A stretch of 9,422 nucleotides of DNA from Deltaproteobacteria bacterium (lineage in GTDB: Bacteria > Desulfobacterota > G020345765), in the NCBI GenBank assembly GCA_030616835.1, contig JAUWWP010000078.1:1-9422 (forward strand), written 5' to 3'. The translations under genes and the position numbers were made by a program. Positions 1-6,210 of this stretch are shown piece after piece. Under the pieces are notes generated by a model that was not told the DNA's origin, searched no databases, and saw only the letters and a program-made list of their open reading frames with translations. Every line of letters starts with the position of its first letter. Positions within the stretch are counted from its first letter, which is position 1.

Positions 1-5
1 AAAAT

Positions 6-30
6 ATAGGGAAGTGACTCTTTTATATTT
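6..30 (-). repeat. Echo of the pckA 3' end (partial duplicate)
   Basis: These 25 bases match 1288-1312, the last codons of the PEPCK gene, at 23 of 25 positions. Read on the minus strand in the matching frame, both copies encode NIKESLPY, and the two differences (Leu CTC/CTT, Glu GAA/GAG) are synonymous. The match stops at about base 30, and the frame stays open to the window edge without the stop codon found in pckA. It may be a fragment of a duplicated gene end or a dispersed repeat that pckA has absorbed as its C-terminus. The left edge prevents a decision. Confidence 0.45.
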
Positions 31-88
31 GGCGGGGAGTGGATAGGCGGTTCATAAACAAATCCCAATTCAATCATTTGCATTCTAC

Positions 89-114
89 ATTTTGCAATTT
101 TCATTTTGCAATTT
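89..114. repeat. ATTTTGCA-type A/T-rich dispersed repeat, copy 1
   Basis: The stretch consists of two ATTTTGCA units around TTTTC and matches 7105-7130 at 24 of 26 positions in the same orientation. An AAATCCCAAT word lies just upstream (60-69), as it also does beside the second copy (7094-7103). It is non-coding intergenic padding repeated in this genome and also supplies the possible -35 element of the promoter at 92-121. Confidence 0.55.
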
Positions 115-121
115 ATATAGT
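92..121 (+). promoter_or_regulatory. Candidate sigma-70-type promoter for the 7TM gene
   Basis: TTGCAA (92-97) and TATAGT (116-121) are separated by 18 bases; TATATA at 114-119 with a 16-base spacer is an alternative -10. The ATG lies 80 bases downstream at 202. The -10 runs directly into the palindrome TCCACC-TGA-GGCGGA (121-135). The same -10/palindrome arrangement recurs upstream of cpaB on the other strand. The region is A/T-rich, so chance matches are likely and the call rests on position and recurrence. Confidence 0.3.
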
Positions 122-136
122 CCACCTGAGGCGGAC
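120..136. repeat. Palindromic repeat TCCACC/GGCGGA, copy 1
   Basis: GTCCACC (120-126) and GGCGGAC (130-136) are inverted arms around TGA with one mismatched pair. Related units occur at 163-177, 4613-4640 and 7040-7054, always between genes. With the preceding TATA it forms TATAGTCC followed by the palindrome, matched 17 of 20 by the minus-strand sequence 7059-7040. It could be an operator over the transcription start or a dispersed palindromic element. Confidence 0.5.
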
Positions 137-162
137 TAAATCTGTAGTGGATTTGGGAATTT

Positions 163-177
163 TCCACCTCCGGCGGA
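163..177. repeat. Palindromic repeat TCCACC/GGCGGA, copy 2
   Basis: TCCACC (163-168) and GGCGGA (172-177) flank TCC and show the same single A:C mismatch as copy 1. The unit ends 24 bases before the start codon at 202 and just upstream of the ribosome binding site. In mRNA it could form a short hairpin in the leader. An upstream GTGGA (147-151) can also pair with TCCAC (163-167), giving alternative foldings. Confidence 0.45.
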
Positions 178-201
178 TCTCTAACAGGATAAAGGGTAAA
201 A

Positions 202-978
202 ATGGAGTTAAGTTTCTCTCAGATATTTGAAGGCTTCGCTATCAGTATCAACTTAATCGTTATGTGGGTGGTCTCCATTGCCATCCTCCGCCGGTATCTG
301 GAAACTAAATACCCACCCGCCCTCTTAGCTGCCTCGGGCTTCTTAGCTCTGGGATTTATCTTTACTCCCGGTATGTTGTTTGCGGTGATACTTATTCAGG
401 CGCGTCCGGACTTGGAAACGGCTGCCTGGGTAAGAATTCTTTCAATCTTAGTTAACAATGCCTTCGTCATTGGACTGTTTCTCTTTACGGTCTTTACCCG
501 CCAGGTCTTCCGACCGGGGCGGAGAGGAAGTCTGTTCTTCTTGATCTTCATCGGTATCCTGCTCTTCGGATCGAAGGATCTGATATTAATGTTCGAAGCT
601 AAGGGTATGGTGGTGCAGTGGAATGCCCGTTTTGGGATAAGATTAATGTATGCTATTGGCAACTCATTGAACTTCGGCTGGCTGGCCTATGAATCTTTGA
701 GCAGATGGAGACTCTACCGGAGGCAGCTCAAGAAAGGCAAAAAGATGGACCCTCTGGTGGTCAACCGCTTCCTCCTCTGGGGCCTGGCCGGGATAAGTTA
801 TACCATCAGTGCCCTGGTGACCATACTCAATGTCCCTTATGAAATGGTGCAACCCCTTTTCCCCACGATGATTAAGGCTACCTTTATTCTCGCTTTCGCT
901 ATCTTTTGTTACTTAAGCTGGTCGCCACCCGAGTGGTTCAAGCAGGTTATTCGCAAAGGAGAACCCACTCAAGCTTGA
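202..978 (+). CDS. Seven-helix integral membrane protein, sensor-like, no output domain
   Basis: I do not recognise a named family. The 258-residue protein shows about seven hydrophobic helices, near residues 10-29, 39-64, 74-98, 110-130, 145-165, 188-208 and 222-240. A basic loop (about 165-182, RWRLYRRQLKKGKK) lies before helix six, and a short cytoplasmic tail follows. The tail motif LSWSPPEWFKQVIRK just after the last helix resembles the junction where 7TM sensor regions of some histidine kinases pass into their signalling domains. Here the protein simply ends, so it may be a stand-alone receptor module that signals through a partner; that is inference. The start at 202 is supported by AGGATAAAGGG a few bases upstream. 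The next gene begins 12 bases after its stop and has its own GAGGAGA, so the two are very probably co-transcribed and the 93-residue protein is the obvious candidate partner. Confidence 0.8.
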   Translation: MELSFSQIFEGFAISINLIVMWVVSIAILRRYLETKYPPALLAASGFLALGFIFTPGMLFAVILIQARPDLETAAWVRILSILVNNAFVIGLFLFTVFTRQVFRPGRRGSLFFLIFIGILLFGSKDLILMFEAKGMVVQWNARFGIRLMYAIGNSLNFGWLAYESLSRWRLYRRQLKKGKKMDPLVVNRFLLWGLAGISYTISALVTILNVPYEMVQPLFPTMIKATFILAFAIFCYLSWSPPEWFKQVIRKGEPTQA

Positions 979-990
979 GGAGACTTCAAG

Positions 991-1272
991 ATGTCGGATG
1001 TCTTTGAGAAGACCTGTGAATTCTTAGAAAAATACACCTCTTTTACCCAACTTCAGAGCCGAGGCACTATCCGGCTGATGCTTAAAGAGGCCAATCTTGA
1101 TCCTCAGGCGGTTGAAAAAGATGAGATGATCGAGGCTCTGAAATCAAATCTCCCTTCCGAGCTGGAGAAGAGGGGTGTGGATGGCGGAGCGGAGATTGCC
1201 GAGCAGTTAGTCGCTGATGTGGAGAAGGTAAGGTTTGCCGATACCGCTTACGATGTCTTTAAGAAAATATAA
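991..1272 (+). CDS. Small acidic helical soluble protein, unknown function
   Basis: This 93-residue protein has no signal peptide, membrane segment or cysteine cluster. It is charged and largely helix-favouring, with a central LQSRGTIRLMLKEANLDP segment (about residues 21-38) followed by alternating acidic and hydrophobic stretches (DEMIEALKSNLPSELEKRG). This reads like a small helical-bundle domain, perhaps one that is fused to larger signalling proteins elsewhere; I cannot name it with confidence. It starts 12 bases after the membrane protein's stop with a clear GAGGAGA (977-983), so it is translated from the same message. Its stop (1270-1272) lies 9 bases from the stop of the convergent PEPCK gene. 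A role as cytoplasmic partner of the 7TM protein is inferred from context only. Confidence 0.75.
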   Translation: MSDVFEKTCEFLEKYTSFTQLQSRGTIRLMLKEANLDPQAVEKDEMIEALKSNLPSELEKRGVDGGAEIAEQLVADVEKVRFADTAYDVFKKI

Positions 1273-1277
1273 GATTT

Positions 1278-1292
1278 CCTATCAGTGATAGG
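1278..1292. terminator. Short perfect palindrome between convergent gene ends
   Basis: CCTATC-AGT-GATAGG forms a 6-bp stem with a 3-base loop, overlapping the pckA stop codon (1282-1284) just after the stop of the 93-residue gene. Its position suits a weak bidirectional terminator. No run of T follows immediately on either strand (TTTT comes only at 1303-1306), so strong intrinsic termination is doubtful. The core matches the tet operator core, discussed under rejected items. Confidence 0.3.
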
Positions 1293-2901
1293 GGAGTGAT
1301 TCTTTTATATTTGTAGGTATCTTGCTGTATTTCCCTTCAAACTCTTCCAGGTACTTTTCTCGTCCCGTCAAAAAGTCTTCTATCTTCTTCTCCAGTAGCT
1401 CCTTGTCCGGAAACAGTGCACTTGCCCTTAAGAGATAAAGATTCGCCCGGTCACATTTGATTGGCGGGTGGTAGCGCAAATAATCCGGCTCTATGCCGAA
1501 GGTAATCTGTTTCCTTAACAGGTCATTATACGCGGCCAGCGATTGGCGTAGCGTTACCTTCTGTTCATCCTGTCCGATCGTCCCGGTATTAGCCAGGAAA
1601 CACTGGACAGAAGGGTTCTTTTGCAGAAACTCATAAAAGATCATCGCGTGTTCCAACTGGTCACCGGCCACGAAGGGATCCAGAAAGAATACCCGCTTAA
1701 ACTTACCGGCCTGCTCAGGGTCCCCTCCCGAGCTTTCTATTGATTCCCCGTAAATGAACTGCATCGTCGCCTGTTCCGGGGTCAGCTTGGAGATTGCATT
1801 GACCAGTGGGTTCCTCGTAAGAAGGATTATATAGTCCACCTTCTTCGCTCTCAGTCCCGGGCTGGCCAGTCCCAGGTTCTCTCTGGTCACCACCGCCCTT
1901 CCGTTAGCGGTCTTTGATAGGTCCTTGAAGTCAGGGATATAAGGATATTTGTTAATCGATACATTTTCCAGAAAAGCCTCTTTGGATTCGGTAGCCCTGA
2001 GTATCTCCGGTTGATCCATTCCATCCAGACTCTCGGTCTTGACATATAACCCGTTCAGCTCAAAGGCGGCGTAGGAGCCAGTAAAGCTGAACTCCCCCCC
2101 ATCGTCCCCGATCATCTCCGAGGATTCTCTCGGCAGGCGGGTTAATTTCCTGCACAGGGTCGTAGTCTTGCCCGTAGCGGTCAGGCCCGAGACCGCCGTT
2201 ACCATCTCAACCAGCTCCGGTCTCTTGGTATTAAGGTCATATACCCACAGGCGGTCCCTTCGGGCGCCGGCGTGCAGGAAGATCCCGGTGCGGTCAATTG
2301 ATTTGACCCGCCCGTCCTCGAACATGAAAACCCCCTTCTTGCCCTCCCCGGTATAGATTGTATTCCGGCAAATCTTTACCTGCTCCCCTCTCTTGCTGCC
2401 CATCGCCAAACGGACCTGGACATCCTTCTTGACAAGCTTCTTTAATTTATTTGGCTCGAAGGCTTCATCGGTGAAGAATATTACTGTGTAGGTTGTCTTT
2501 GGGACCACCCGGTCCGACGGCTCTCCAAAAAGGAGCCGCAGGCCGCAGGCAATTTGCGCATACTTTTCGGGCATGAGAAACCTGGCAGTGACCCCGTCCT
2601 TCCCGTCACCAACTATAATATCGGCGGATATAACCTTCTCCCGACTCAGCACCTCCACCGCCTGCTGTGCCAACCTCTCCTCATCTTCGCCGAACTGGTG
2701 ATCGATGCTGTTTTTTGTATGGGGTGCAGCCCTGGACATCGGCTCGGAATCCGAGGCGACCGAACCCAACTGCGTCTGGATCACACCTTCCTGCCTCAAG
2801 GCCAGCTCTTTTATCTCATCACGTGTGAGGCCCTCGATTAATCTTTTTTGTTCTTTAGCGTCCGAGTAGATTTTTGACGCTGCCTTTCTGAACTCATCCA
2901 T
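1282..2901 (-). CDS. pckA: Divergent ATP-type phosphoenolpyruvate carboxykinase
   Basis: The protein belongs to the ATP-dependent PEP carboxykinase family (oxaloacetate + ATP to PEP + CO2 + ADP, first step of gluconeogenesis or reversed for CO2 fixation). Residues below are numbered from the upstream ATG at 2907. Family features are TGEGKKGVF (186-194, active-site lysines), H212, the P-loop GLTATGKTTT (241-250; usually GLSGTGKTT), IGDD (266-269, metal ligands), ENVSI then R342 where the family has ENTR, SKLTPEQA (373-380) and NTGTIG (440-445). Length (about 540) is typical. The N-terminal 140 residues look unlike the usual enzymes, and I cannot find the substrate-binding GRSPKDK motif. The start at 2901 is chosen because AGGGGG (2909-2914) lies 7 bases from it but only 1 base from the ATG at 2907. 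The cpaF stop (2917-2919) lies 15 bases upstream, so it is probably the last gene of the Tad operon. The last eight codons before the terminal His recur at 6-30. Family assignment is firm; activity and substrate are less certain. Confidence 0.88.
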   Translation of the reverse strand: MDEFRKAASKIYSDAKEQKRLIEGLTRDEIKELALRQEGVIQTQLGSVASDSEPMSRAAPHTKNSIDHQFGEDEERLAQQAVEVLSREKVISADIIVGDGKDGVTARFLMPEKYAQIACGLRLLFGEPSDRVVPKTTYTVIFFTDEAFEPNKLKKLVKKDVQVRLAMGSKRGEQVKICRNTIYTGEGKKGVFMFEDGRVKSIDRTGIFLHAGARRDRLWVYDLNTKRPELVEMVTAVSGLTATGKTTTLCRKLTRLPRESSEMIGDDGGEFSFTGSYAAFELNGLYVKTESLDGMDQPEILRATESKEAFLENVSINKYPYIPDFKDLSKTANGRAVVTRENLGLASPGLRAKKVDYIILLTRNPLVNAISKLTPEQATMQFIYGESIESSGGDPEQAGKFKRVFFLDPFVAGDQLEHAMIFYEFLQKNPSVQCFLANTGTIGQDEQKVTLRQSLAAYNDLLRKQITFGIEPDYLRYHPPIKCDRANLYLLRASALFPDKELLEKKIEDFLTGREKYLEEFEGKYSKIPTNIKESLPYH

Positions 2902-2908
2902 TTTCATA

Positions 2909-2914
2909 CCCCCT
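2909..2914 (-). promoter_or_regulatory. Shine-Dalgarno site that sets the pckA start
   Basis: The minus strand reads AGGGGG here, immediately after the cpaF TAG. It is 7 bases from the ATG at 2901 and only 1 base from the ATG at 2907, so the downstream ATG is the likelier initiation codon. A site this close to the preceding stop suggests the two genes share a message and possibly coupled translation. Confidence 0.5.
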
Positions 2915-2916
2915 AA

Positions 2917-4557
2917 CTATTGAAAGATCTCCTGCGGAACCTCCACCCCCTGCCGCCGCAGCTCCTCAACGAATTTGGGAACGAACCCGGTGCACTTTAT
3001 CTCCCCGATCACCCTCCCCTGGGCATCGTAGCCCCTCTGCTCGAAAACAAAGATGTCCTGAAGGGTGATCTTATCCCCTTCCATTCCCTGAACCTCGGTG
3101 ATGTGGGTGATCTTGCGGGAGCCATCGGCGAACCTCGCCTGCTGGACGATCAGGTCAATGGCACTGGCAATCTGCTCCCGGATTGCTCTTAAGGGAAGAT
3201 CCATCCCTGACATCAATACCATTGTCTCCAGCCGGGAGAGGATATCCCGGGGAGAGTTGGCATGTCCGGTAGTGAGCGAGCCATCGTGGCCGGTATTCAT
3301 TGCCTGAAGCATATCCAGGGCCTCCCCTCCCCGGCATTCCCCGACCACGATCCGGTCAGGCCGCATCCTGAGCGCATTTCGCACCAGATCCCTGATTGTG
3401 ATCGCTCCCTTGCCCTCAATATTTGGAGGGCGGGACTCTAAAGAGATTACATGTTCCTGGGGAAGCTGGAGCTCAGCCGCATCCTCAATGGTCACAATCC
3501 TCTCCCCTTCGGGAATAAAGGAGGAGACCACATTCAAGAGGGTGGTTTTGCCGGATCCGGTTCCTCCCGAGATAATAATATTCTTTCGGGCCCTAACCGT
3601 AATCTTTAAAAACTCAGCCATCTTCTCGGTAAGGGCTCCGAATCTAACCAGATCCTCGATAATAAAAGGCTTCTTGGAGAACTTGCGGATAGTGAGCGAA
3701 GAACCCTTCAGGGCCAGCGGGGGGATGATCGCATTTACCCGGGATCCATCCTTGAGCCGGGCATCAACCAGAGGGGAGCTCTCGTCAATCCTCCTTCCCA
3801 GCGGGGCCACTATCTTTTCGATTACATTGAGCACCGCCCGATCGCTGCTGAACCTCCGATCAGTAAGCTCGAGCTTCCCGTTCCTCTCGATATAGATTTG
3901 ATCCCGGCGGTTTACCATTATTTCAGTGATCTCGGGATCGGCCAGCAGATCCTCCAGTGGCCCCAGGCCCAGGGCCTCATCCAGTATCTCCTTGGAAAAC
4001 CTTTCTTTCTCCATCCAGCTCGGTATTCGGGAAGCCATCTCCGCCACGATCTCCCCGATTATCTGCCGGGTCTTGGCCTTAAGCTCTTCCTGGTCGGTCT
4101 TGCTGAAATCAATGCTTCTCAGATCCATCCGCTCCAGCAAGTTTCGGTGAGCCTCCTCCCGCAGCCGGGTGGCAATCCCCAGCTTCTCCTCGCTCAGCCC
4201 TACCTCCCTACCCTTAGCCTTTGCCTTTTTGGCTTCGGCTTTGGGCAGTTCCTCTAAGTCTTCCTTCAACCGAATCCTGAGGTGGTAGTCCCCGATAGCG
4301 ATCACATCCCGAGGCCGCAGCACTACTTCCTCAGCTATTCTTTTGCCGTTGAGAAAGGTCCCGTTGGTGCTCCTTAGATCCCGGAGAAAGAACTGGTTAT
4401 CCCGGCGGAAGATCTCAGAATTGCGGCGGGAGACCTTGGGCTGAGGAAGGACGATGTCGCAGGAGCTCTCTCTCCCGAGAATGACTTTCTCCCCTTCGAA
4501 CTCAGTGAGCACCTTTTTCCCTTCCGGGTCAATTATGACTATCTGGTACACTTCCAT
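2917..4557 (-). CDS. cpaF: Tad/Flp pilus motor ATPase with N-terminal FHA domain (CpaF/TadA)
   Basis: This is the cytoplasmic secretion ATPase that powers Flp pilus assembly. Residues are counted from the TTG at 4560; the adjacent ATG at 4557 is the likelier start. Residues about 5-98 form a forkhead-associated domain: GR (29-30), VSRRNSEI (43-50) and STNGTFLNG (64-72). These keep the usual Ser, Arg and Asn of the phosphothreonine site, but Asn replaces the common His of SRxH. A charged Ala/Lys-rich linker (about 100-125) leads to the CpaF N-terminal helical region and then the VirB11/CpaF-type RecA core. Core motifs are Walker A GGTGSGKTT (332-340), Asp box IEDAAEL (358-364), Walker B-like RIVVGECRGGE (403-413) and His box TTGHANSP (430-437). 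The ribosome site is weak (only GGGA from the ATTGGGATTT repeat). It follows cpaC after a 97-base spacer with two hairpins; pckA follows directly. FHA fusion suggests control by Ser/Thr phosphorylation (inference). The expected cpaE/tadZ between cpaC and cpaF is absent. Confidence 0.96.
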   Translation of the reverse strand: MEVYQIVIIDPEGKKVLTEFEGEKVILGRESSCDIVLPQPKVSRRNSEIFRRDNQFFLRDLRSTNGTFLNGKRIAEEVVLRPRDVIAIGDYHLRIRLKEDLEELPKAEAKKAKAKGREVGLSEEKLGIATRLREEAHRNLLERMDLRSIDFSKTDQEELKAKTRQIIGEIVAEMASRIPSWMEKERFSKEILDEALGLGPLEDLLADPEITEIMVNRRDQIYIERNGKLELTDRRFSSDRAVLNVIEKIVAPLGRRIDESSPLVDARLKDGSRVNAIIPPLALKGSSLTIRKFSKKPFIIEDLVRFGALTEKMAEFLKITVRARKNIIISGGTGSGKTTLLNVVSSFIPEGERIVTIEDAAELQLPQEHVISLESRPPNIEGKGAITIRDLVRNALRMRPDRIVVGECRGGEALDMLQAMNTGHDGSLTTGHANSPRDILSRLETMVLMSGMDLPLRAIREQIASAIDLIVQQARFADGSRKITHITEVQGMEGDKITLQDIFVFEQRGYDAQGRVIGEIKCTGFVPKFVEELRRQGVEVPQEIFQ

Positions 4558-4558
4558 C

Positions 4559-4568
4559 AAATCCCAAT
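4559..4568. repeat. AAATCCCAAT dispersed word at the cpaF start
   Basis: AAATCCCAAT recurs at 60-69, here, in shortened form at 4642-4650 (AAATCCCAA), and at 7073-7082 and 7094-7103, only between genes. At this site it supplies the bases immediately upstream of the cpaF ATG (minus strand ATTGGGATTT), including the only purine-rich GGGA near that start. At 7076-7081 the same word supplies a possible -35 element. It is a small dispersed repeat, and any function is secondary. Confidence 0.45.
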
Positions 4569-4580
4569 GACTAATCCGCT

Positions 4581-4609
4581 TCCGTCCAGCTTTGGTGAGC
4601 TACGATGGA
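4581..4609. repeat. Imperfect hairpin A in the cpaC-cpaF spacer
   Basis: The left arm TCCGTCCAGCT (4581-4591) pairs with AGCTACGATGGA (4598-4609) around a TTGGTG loop, about 10 of 12 positions with one gap. The right arm is probably the less degraded half of an originally perfect palindrome. There is no T-run, so an intrinsic terminator is unlikely. An intercistronic RNA hairpin or a decayed palindromic repeat fits better. Confidence 0.45.
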
Positions 4610-4612
4610 CAA

Positions 4613-4640
4613 GTCCGCCGTAGCTTCAGCGAAGGCGGAC
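4613..4640. repeat. Hairpin B, palindromic repeat GTCCGCC/GGCGGAC, copy 3
   Basis: Perfect 7-base arms GTCCGCC (4613-4619) and GGCGGAC (4634-4640) enclose 14 bases that can form a further small GC/GC stem around TTCA. The arms are those of the palindromes at 120-136, 163-177 and 7040-7054, but here the interior is longer. It sits 16 bases downstream of the cpaC stop in the transcript and directly before hairpin A, so the spacer carries two tandem hairpins. It could modulate cpaF expression relative to cpaC by stabilising the upstream mRNA end. Confidence 0.5.
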
Positions 4641-4656
4641 CAAATCCCAACAATCA

Positions 4657-5940
4657 TTAGTCCAGAATATGAAACCTCTGCTTCTTTCCTGCTCTCCGGT
4701 ATTTATCCTTCATCTCCAGTATTCTTCGCTGCTCCAGGCTTCCGGGTTTAACAATGGTAGGAGTGACGAAGATCAAAAATTCTGTCCTCTCCTGTTTAAA
4801 CTCCCTCGATTTAAAAAGCTCACCAATTATCGGAAGCTGGCCTAAAAAGGGGATCTTCTCCACCAGTTTGCTGTTCTTACTCCTTATTAGCTCGGCCAGA
4901 ACAATGGTTTCCCCCTGGGTGAGATTCACCATTGTCTCTGACTTTCGGGTTATAACCGCCGGCATCACAATTCCTCCCGACTCTACCCCCCGGGAAGGAT
5001 CCAGCTCGGAGATCTCGGCCGCGATCTTCATATTAATATTATTGTAGGCATCAGCAACCGGCTCGAACCGCAGGATCACCCCATATTGCTTCCACTCGAC
5101 GGTGACCTCTCCCAATTTGGTCGCAATTGGAACCGGGATTTCCCCACCCGCAATAAAACTGGCTTTCTCCCCGCTTTTGCACACCAGCACCGGGTTAGAA
5201 AGAACCCTTCCGCTTCCGTCAGTCATCATCATATTCAAAACCATCCCGTAATTGGCGAGGATACTGAAGGCTCCCGATATCTTCCCAATCTCCCCTCCGA
5301 CCACTGGTATAGTAAAATTACCACTGGCGTTCACACTCAGGAGATCCTGCCAGTTCAGCCCAATATTTTTCCTGGCGCTCCGGGAAATCTCCATCATCTT
5401 GACATCTATCTGGATCATCTGCTTTATACTCAGGCTGCTCTTCTGGACAAAATCAGTAACCTGGGGAAACATCTTGGTAACTGTCTTCACTCTCTCATAA
5501 TCCTGGTCAGTGAAGACCTCCCCATCCAAGATCACCAGGTCTCCCACTACCCTGATCTTAACCCCCTCAAGCTCTCCCAGGATCTCCTTAACATCCCGGG
5601 CAACCACAAAGGGATCCTCAGTCAGAACCCGGACCAGAAAGGATTCTTTTCTCCCATCCCTTTTCCATACGGTGATATTGGTTACCCCCTTAGCCAGTCC
5701 GGTAATCATTATCTGCCTTCGGGCGATTACCTTGACATCCGCAATGGTAGCATCTCCCACTGCTACCCGTACCACTCCCGGAAAATCTACGACCTCGCTT
5801 CTACCCAGAACCAGGCTGATAGTTTTCTCCTCCTTAACTGCTTGGGCTGATCCCAAAAGACCATACCCCAGCCCCCAGAGAAGGAAGGTTACTAAGATTA
5901 TTATCCTTCTCCGTGATCTTTTCCCAAATAATCCAGTCAT
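4657..5940 (-). CDS. cpaC: Tad/Flp pilus outer-membrane secretin (CpaC/RcpA)
   Basis: The product forms the gated outer-membrane ring through which the Flp pilus emerges. The 427-residue protein begins with a basic region and hydrophobic segment (about 10-34) ending SAQA, a plausible signal-peptidase I site. Next come the pilus-secretin N-terminal domain (about 37-107, including LVLGRSEVVDF and VVRVAVGD) and a BON-like domain (about 110-166). The secretin core (about 175-398) includes IDVKMMEISRS, SNPVLVCKSGEKASFIAGGE, VEWKQYGVILRFEPV and PFLGQLPIIGELFKS, then RTEFLIFVTPTIV. Length is slightly below many CpaC proteins, with no long C-terminal extension. AAGGGGG 8 bases upstream supports the ATG at 5940. 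cpaB ends 270 bases upstream across a large inverted repeat, so a separate promoter or processing site is possible. Cysteine is scarce and I see no lipobox, so it probably relies on another protein for outer-membrane targeting. Confidence 0.96.
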   Translation of the reverse strand: MTGLFGKRSRRRIIILVTFLLWGLGYGLLGSAQAVKEEKTISLVLGRSEVVDFPGVVRVAVGDATIADVKVIARRQIMITGLAKGVTNITVWKRDGRKESFLVRVLTEDPFVVARDVKEILGELEGVKIRVVGDLVILDGEVFTDQDYERVKTVTKMFPQVTDFVQKSSLSIKQMIQIDVKMMEISRSARKNIGLNWQDLLSVNASGNFTIPVVGGEIGKISGAFSILANYGMVLNMMMTDGSGRVLSNPVLVCKSGEKASFIAGGEIPVPIATKLGEVTVEWKQYGVILRFEPVADAYNNINMKIAAEISELDPSRGVESGGIVMPAVITRKSETMVNLTQGETIVLAELIRSKNSKLVEKIPFLGQLPIIGELFKSREFKQERTEFLIFVTPTIVKPGSLEQRRILEMKDKYRRAGKKQRFHILD

Positions 5941-6032
5941 TATTCAGCCCCCTTCTTTCTTACCTATCCTGAACAGGTCGGAGTATCGAAAAGGATTCAA
6001 GGACTCCAATATAATGTCAAATGCCAAAGCTC

Positions 6033-6147
6033 AAAGTTCAAATGAAATCCAAAGTTCAAATGACAAAATATATGATTTAGAAGAAAGTTTTTTGACATTT
6101 AGTCATTTGTCATTCATTTGACATTTGGATTTTGAAATTTGAACTTT
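6033..6147. repeat. Large imperfect inverted repeat of AAAGTTCAAATG units
   Basis: The left arm (6033-6067) and right arm (6106-6147) are inverted copies that align over almost the whole 35-base left arm with two small gaps (3 and 4 bases). The intervening loop is 38 bases. Inside the left arm AAAGTTCAAATG occurs twice (6033-6044 and 6051-6062). The element fills much of the 270-base gap between cpaB and cpaC. It is A/T-rich, without a flanking T-run typical of terminators and without any credible ORF. It could fold as a cruciform or as a long RNA hairpin that protects or separates the cpaB and cpaC messages. The rest of the gap (5941-6032 and 6148-6210) shows nothing else clear. Confidence 0.6.
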
Positions 6148-6210
6148 TCCCAGTTGACTCCTTTTATCCTTTGTAGTAGTTCTAATACGGAGAATGGACG
6201 AACCCTCTTT

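Noticed and set aside
39..230. 63-codon plus-strand frame in the left leader
   Set aside because: It is made of dispersed repeats (ATTTTGCA, AAATCCCAAT and two palindromes), has no ribosome site, and runs past the well-supported start at 202.
1276..1294. Near match to a tet operator, with identical core CTATCAGTGATAG (16 of 19 positions against tetO2 from memory)
   Set aside because: It lies between two convergent gene ends, overlaps the pckA stop codon, and has no promoter or TetR/TetA gene nearby. A short palindrome at a terminator position is the simpler reading.
3398..3895. 165-codon plus-strand frame antisense to cpaF
   Set aside because: It lies wholly opposite the conserved ATPase core with no family resemblance. 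Codon bias on the other strand explains it.
5086..5850. 254-codon plus-strand frame antisense to cpaC
   Set aside because: It is the complement of a clear secretin coding sequence. The translation is low in recognisable structure, rich in His, Pro and Ser, and has no ribosome site, so it is a shadow frame.
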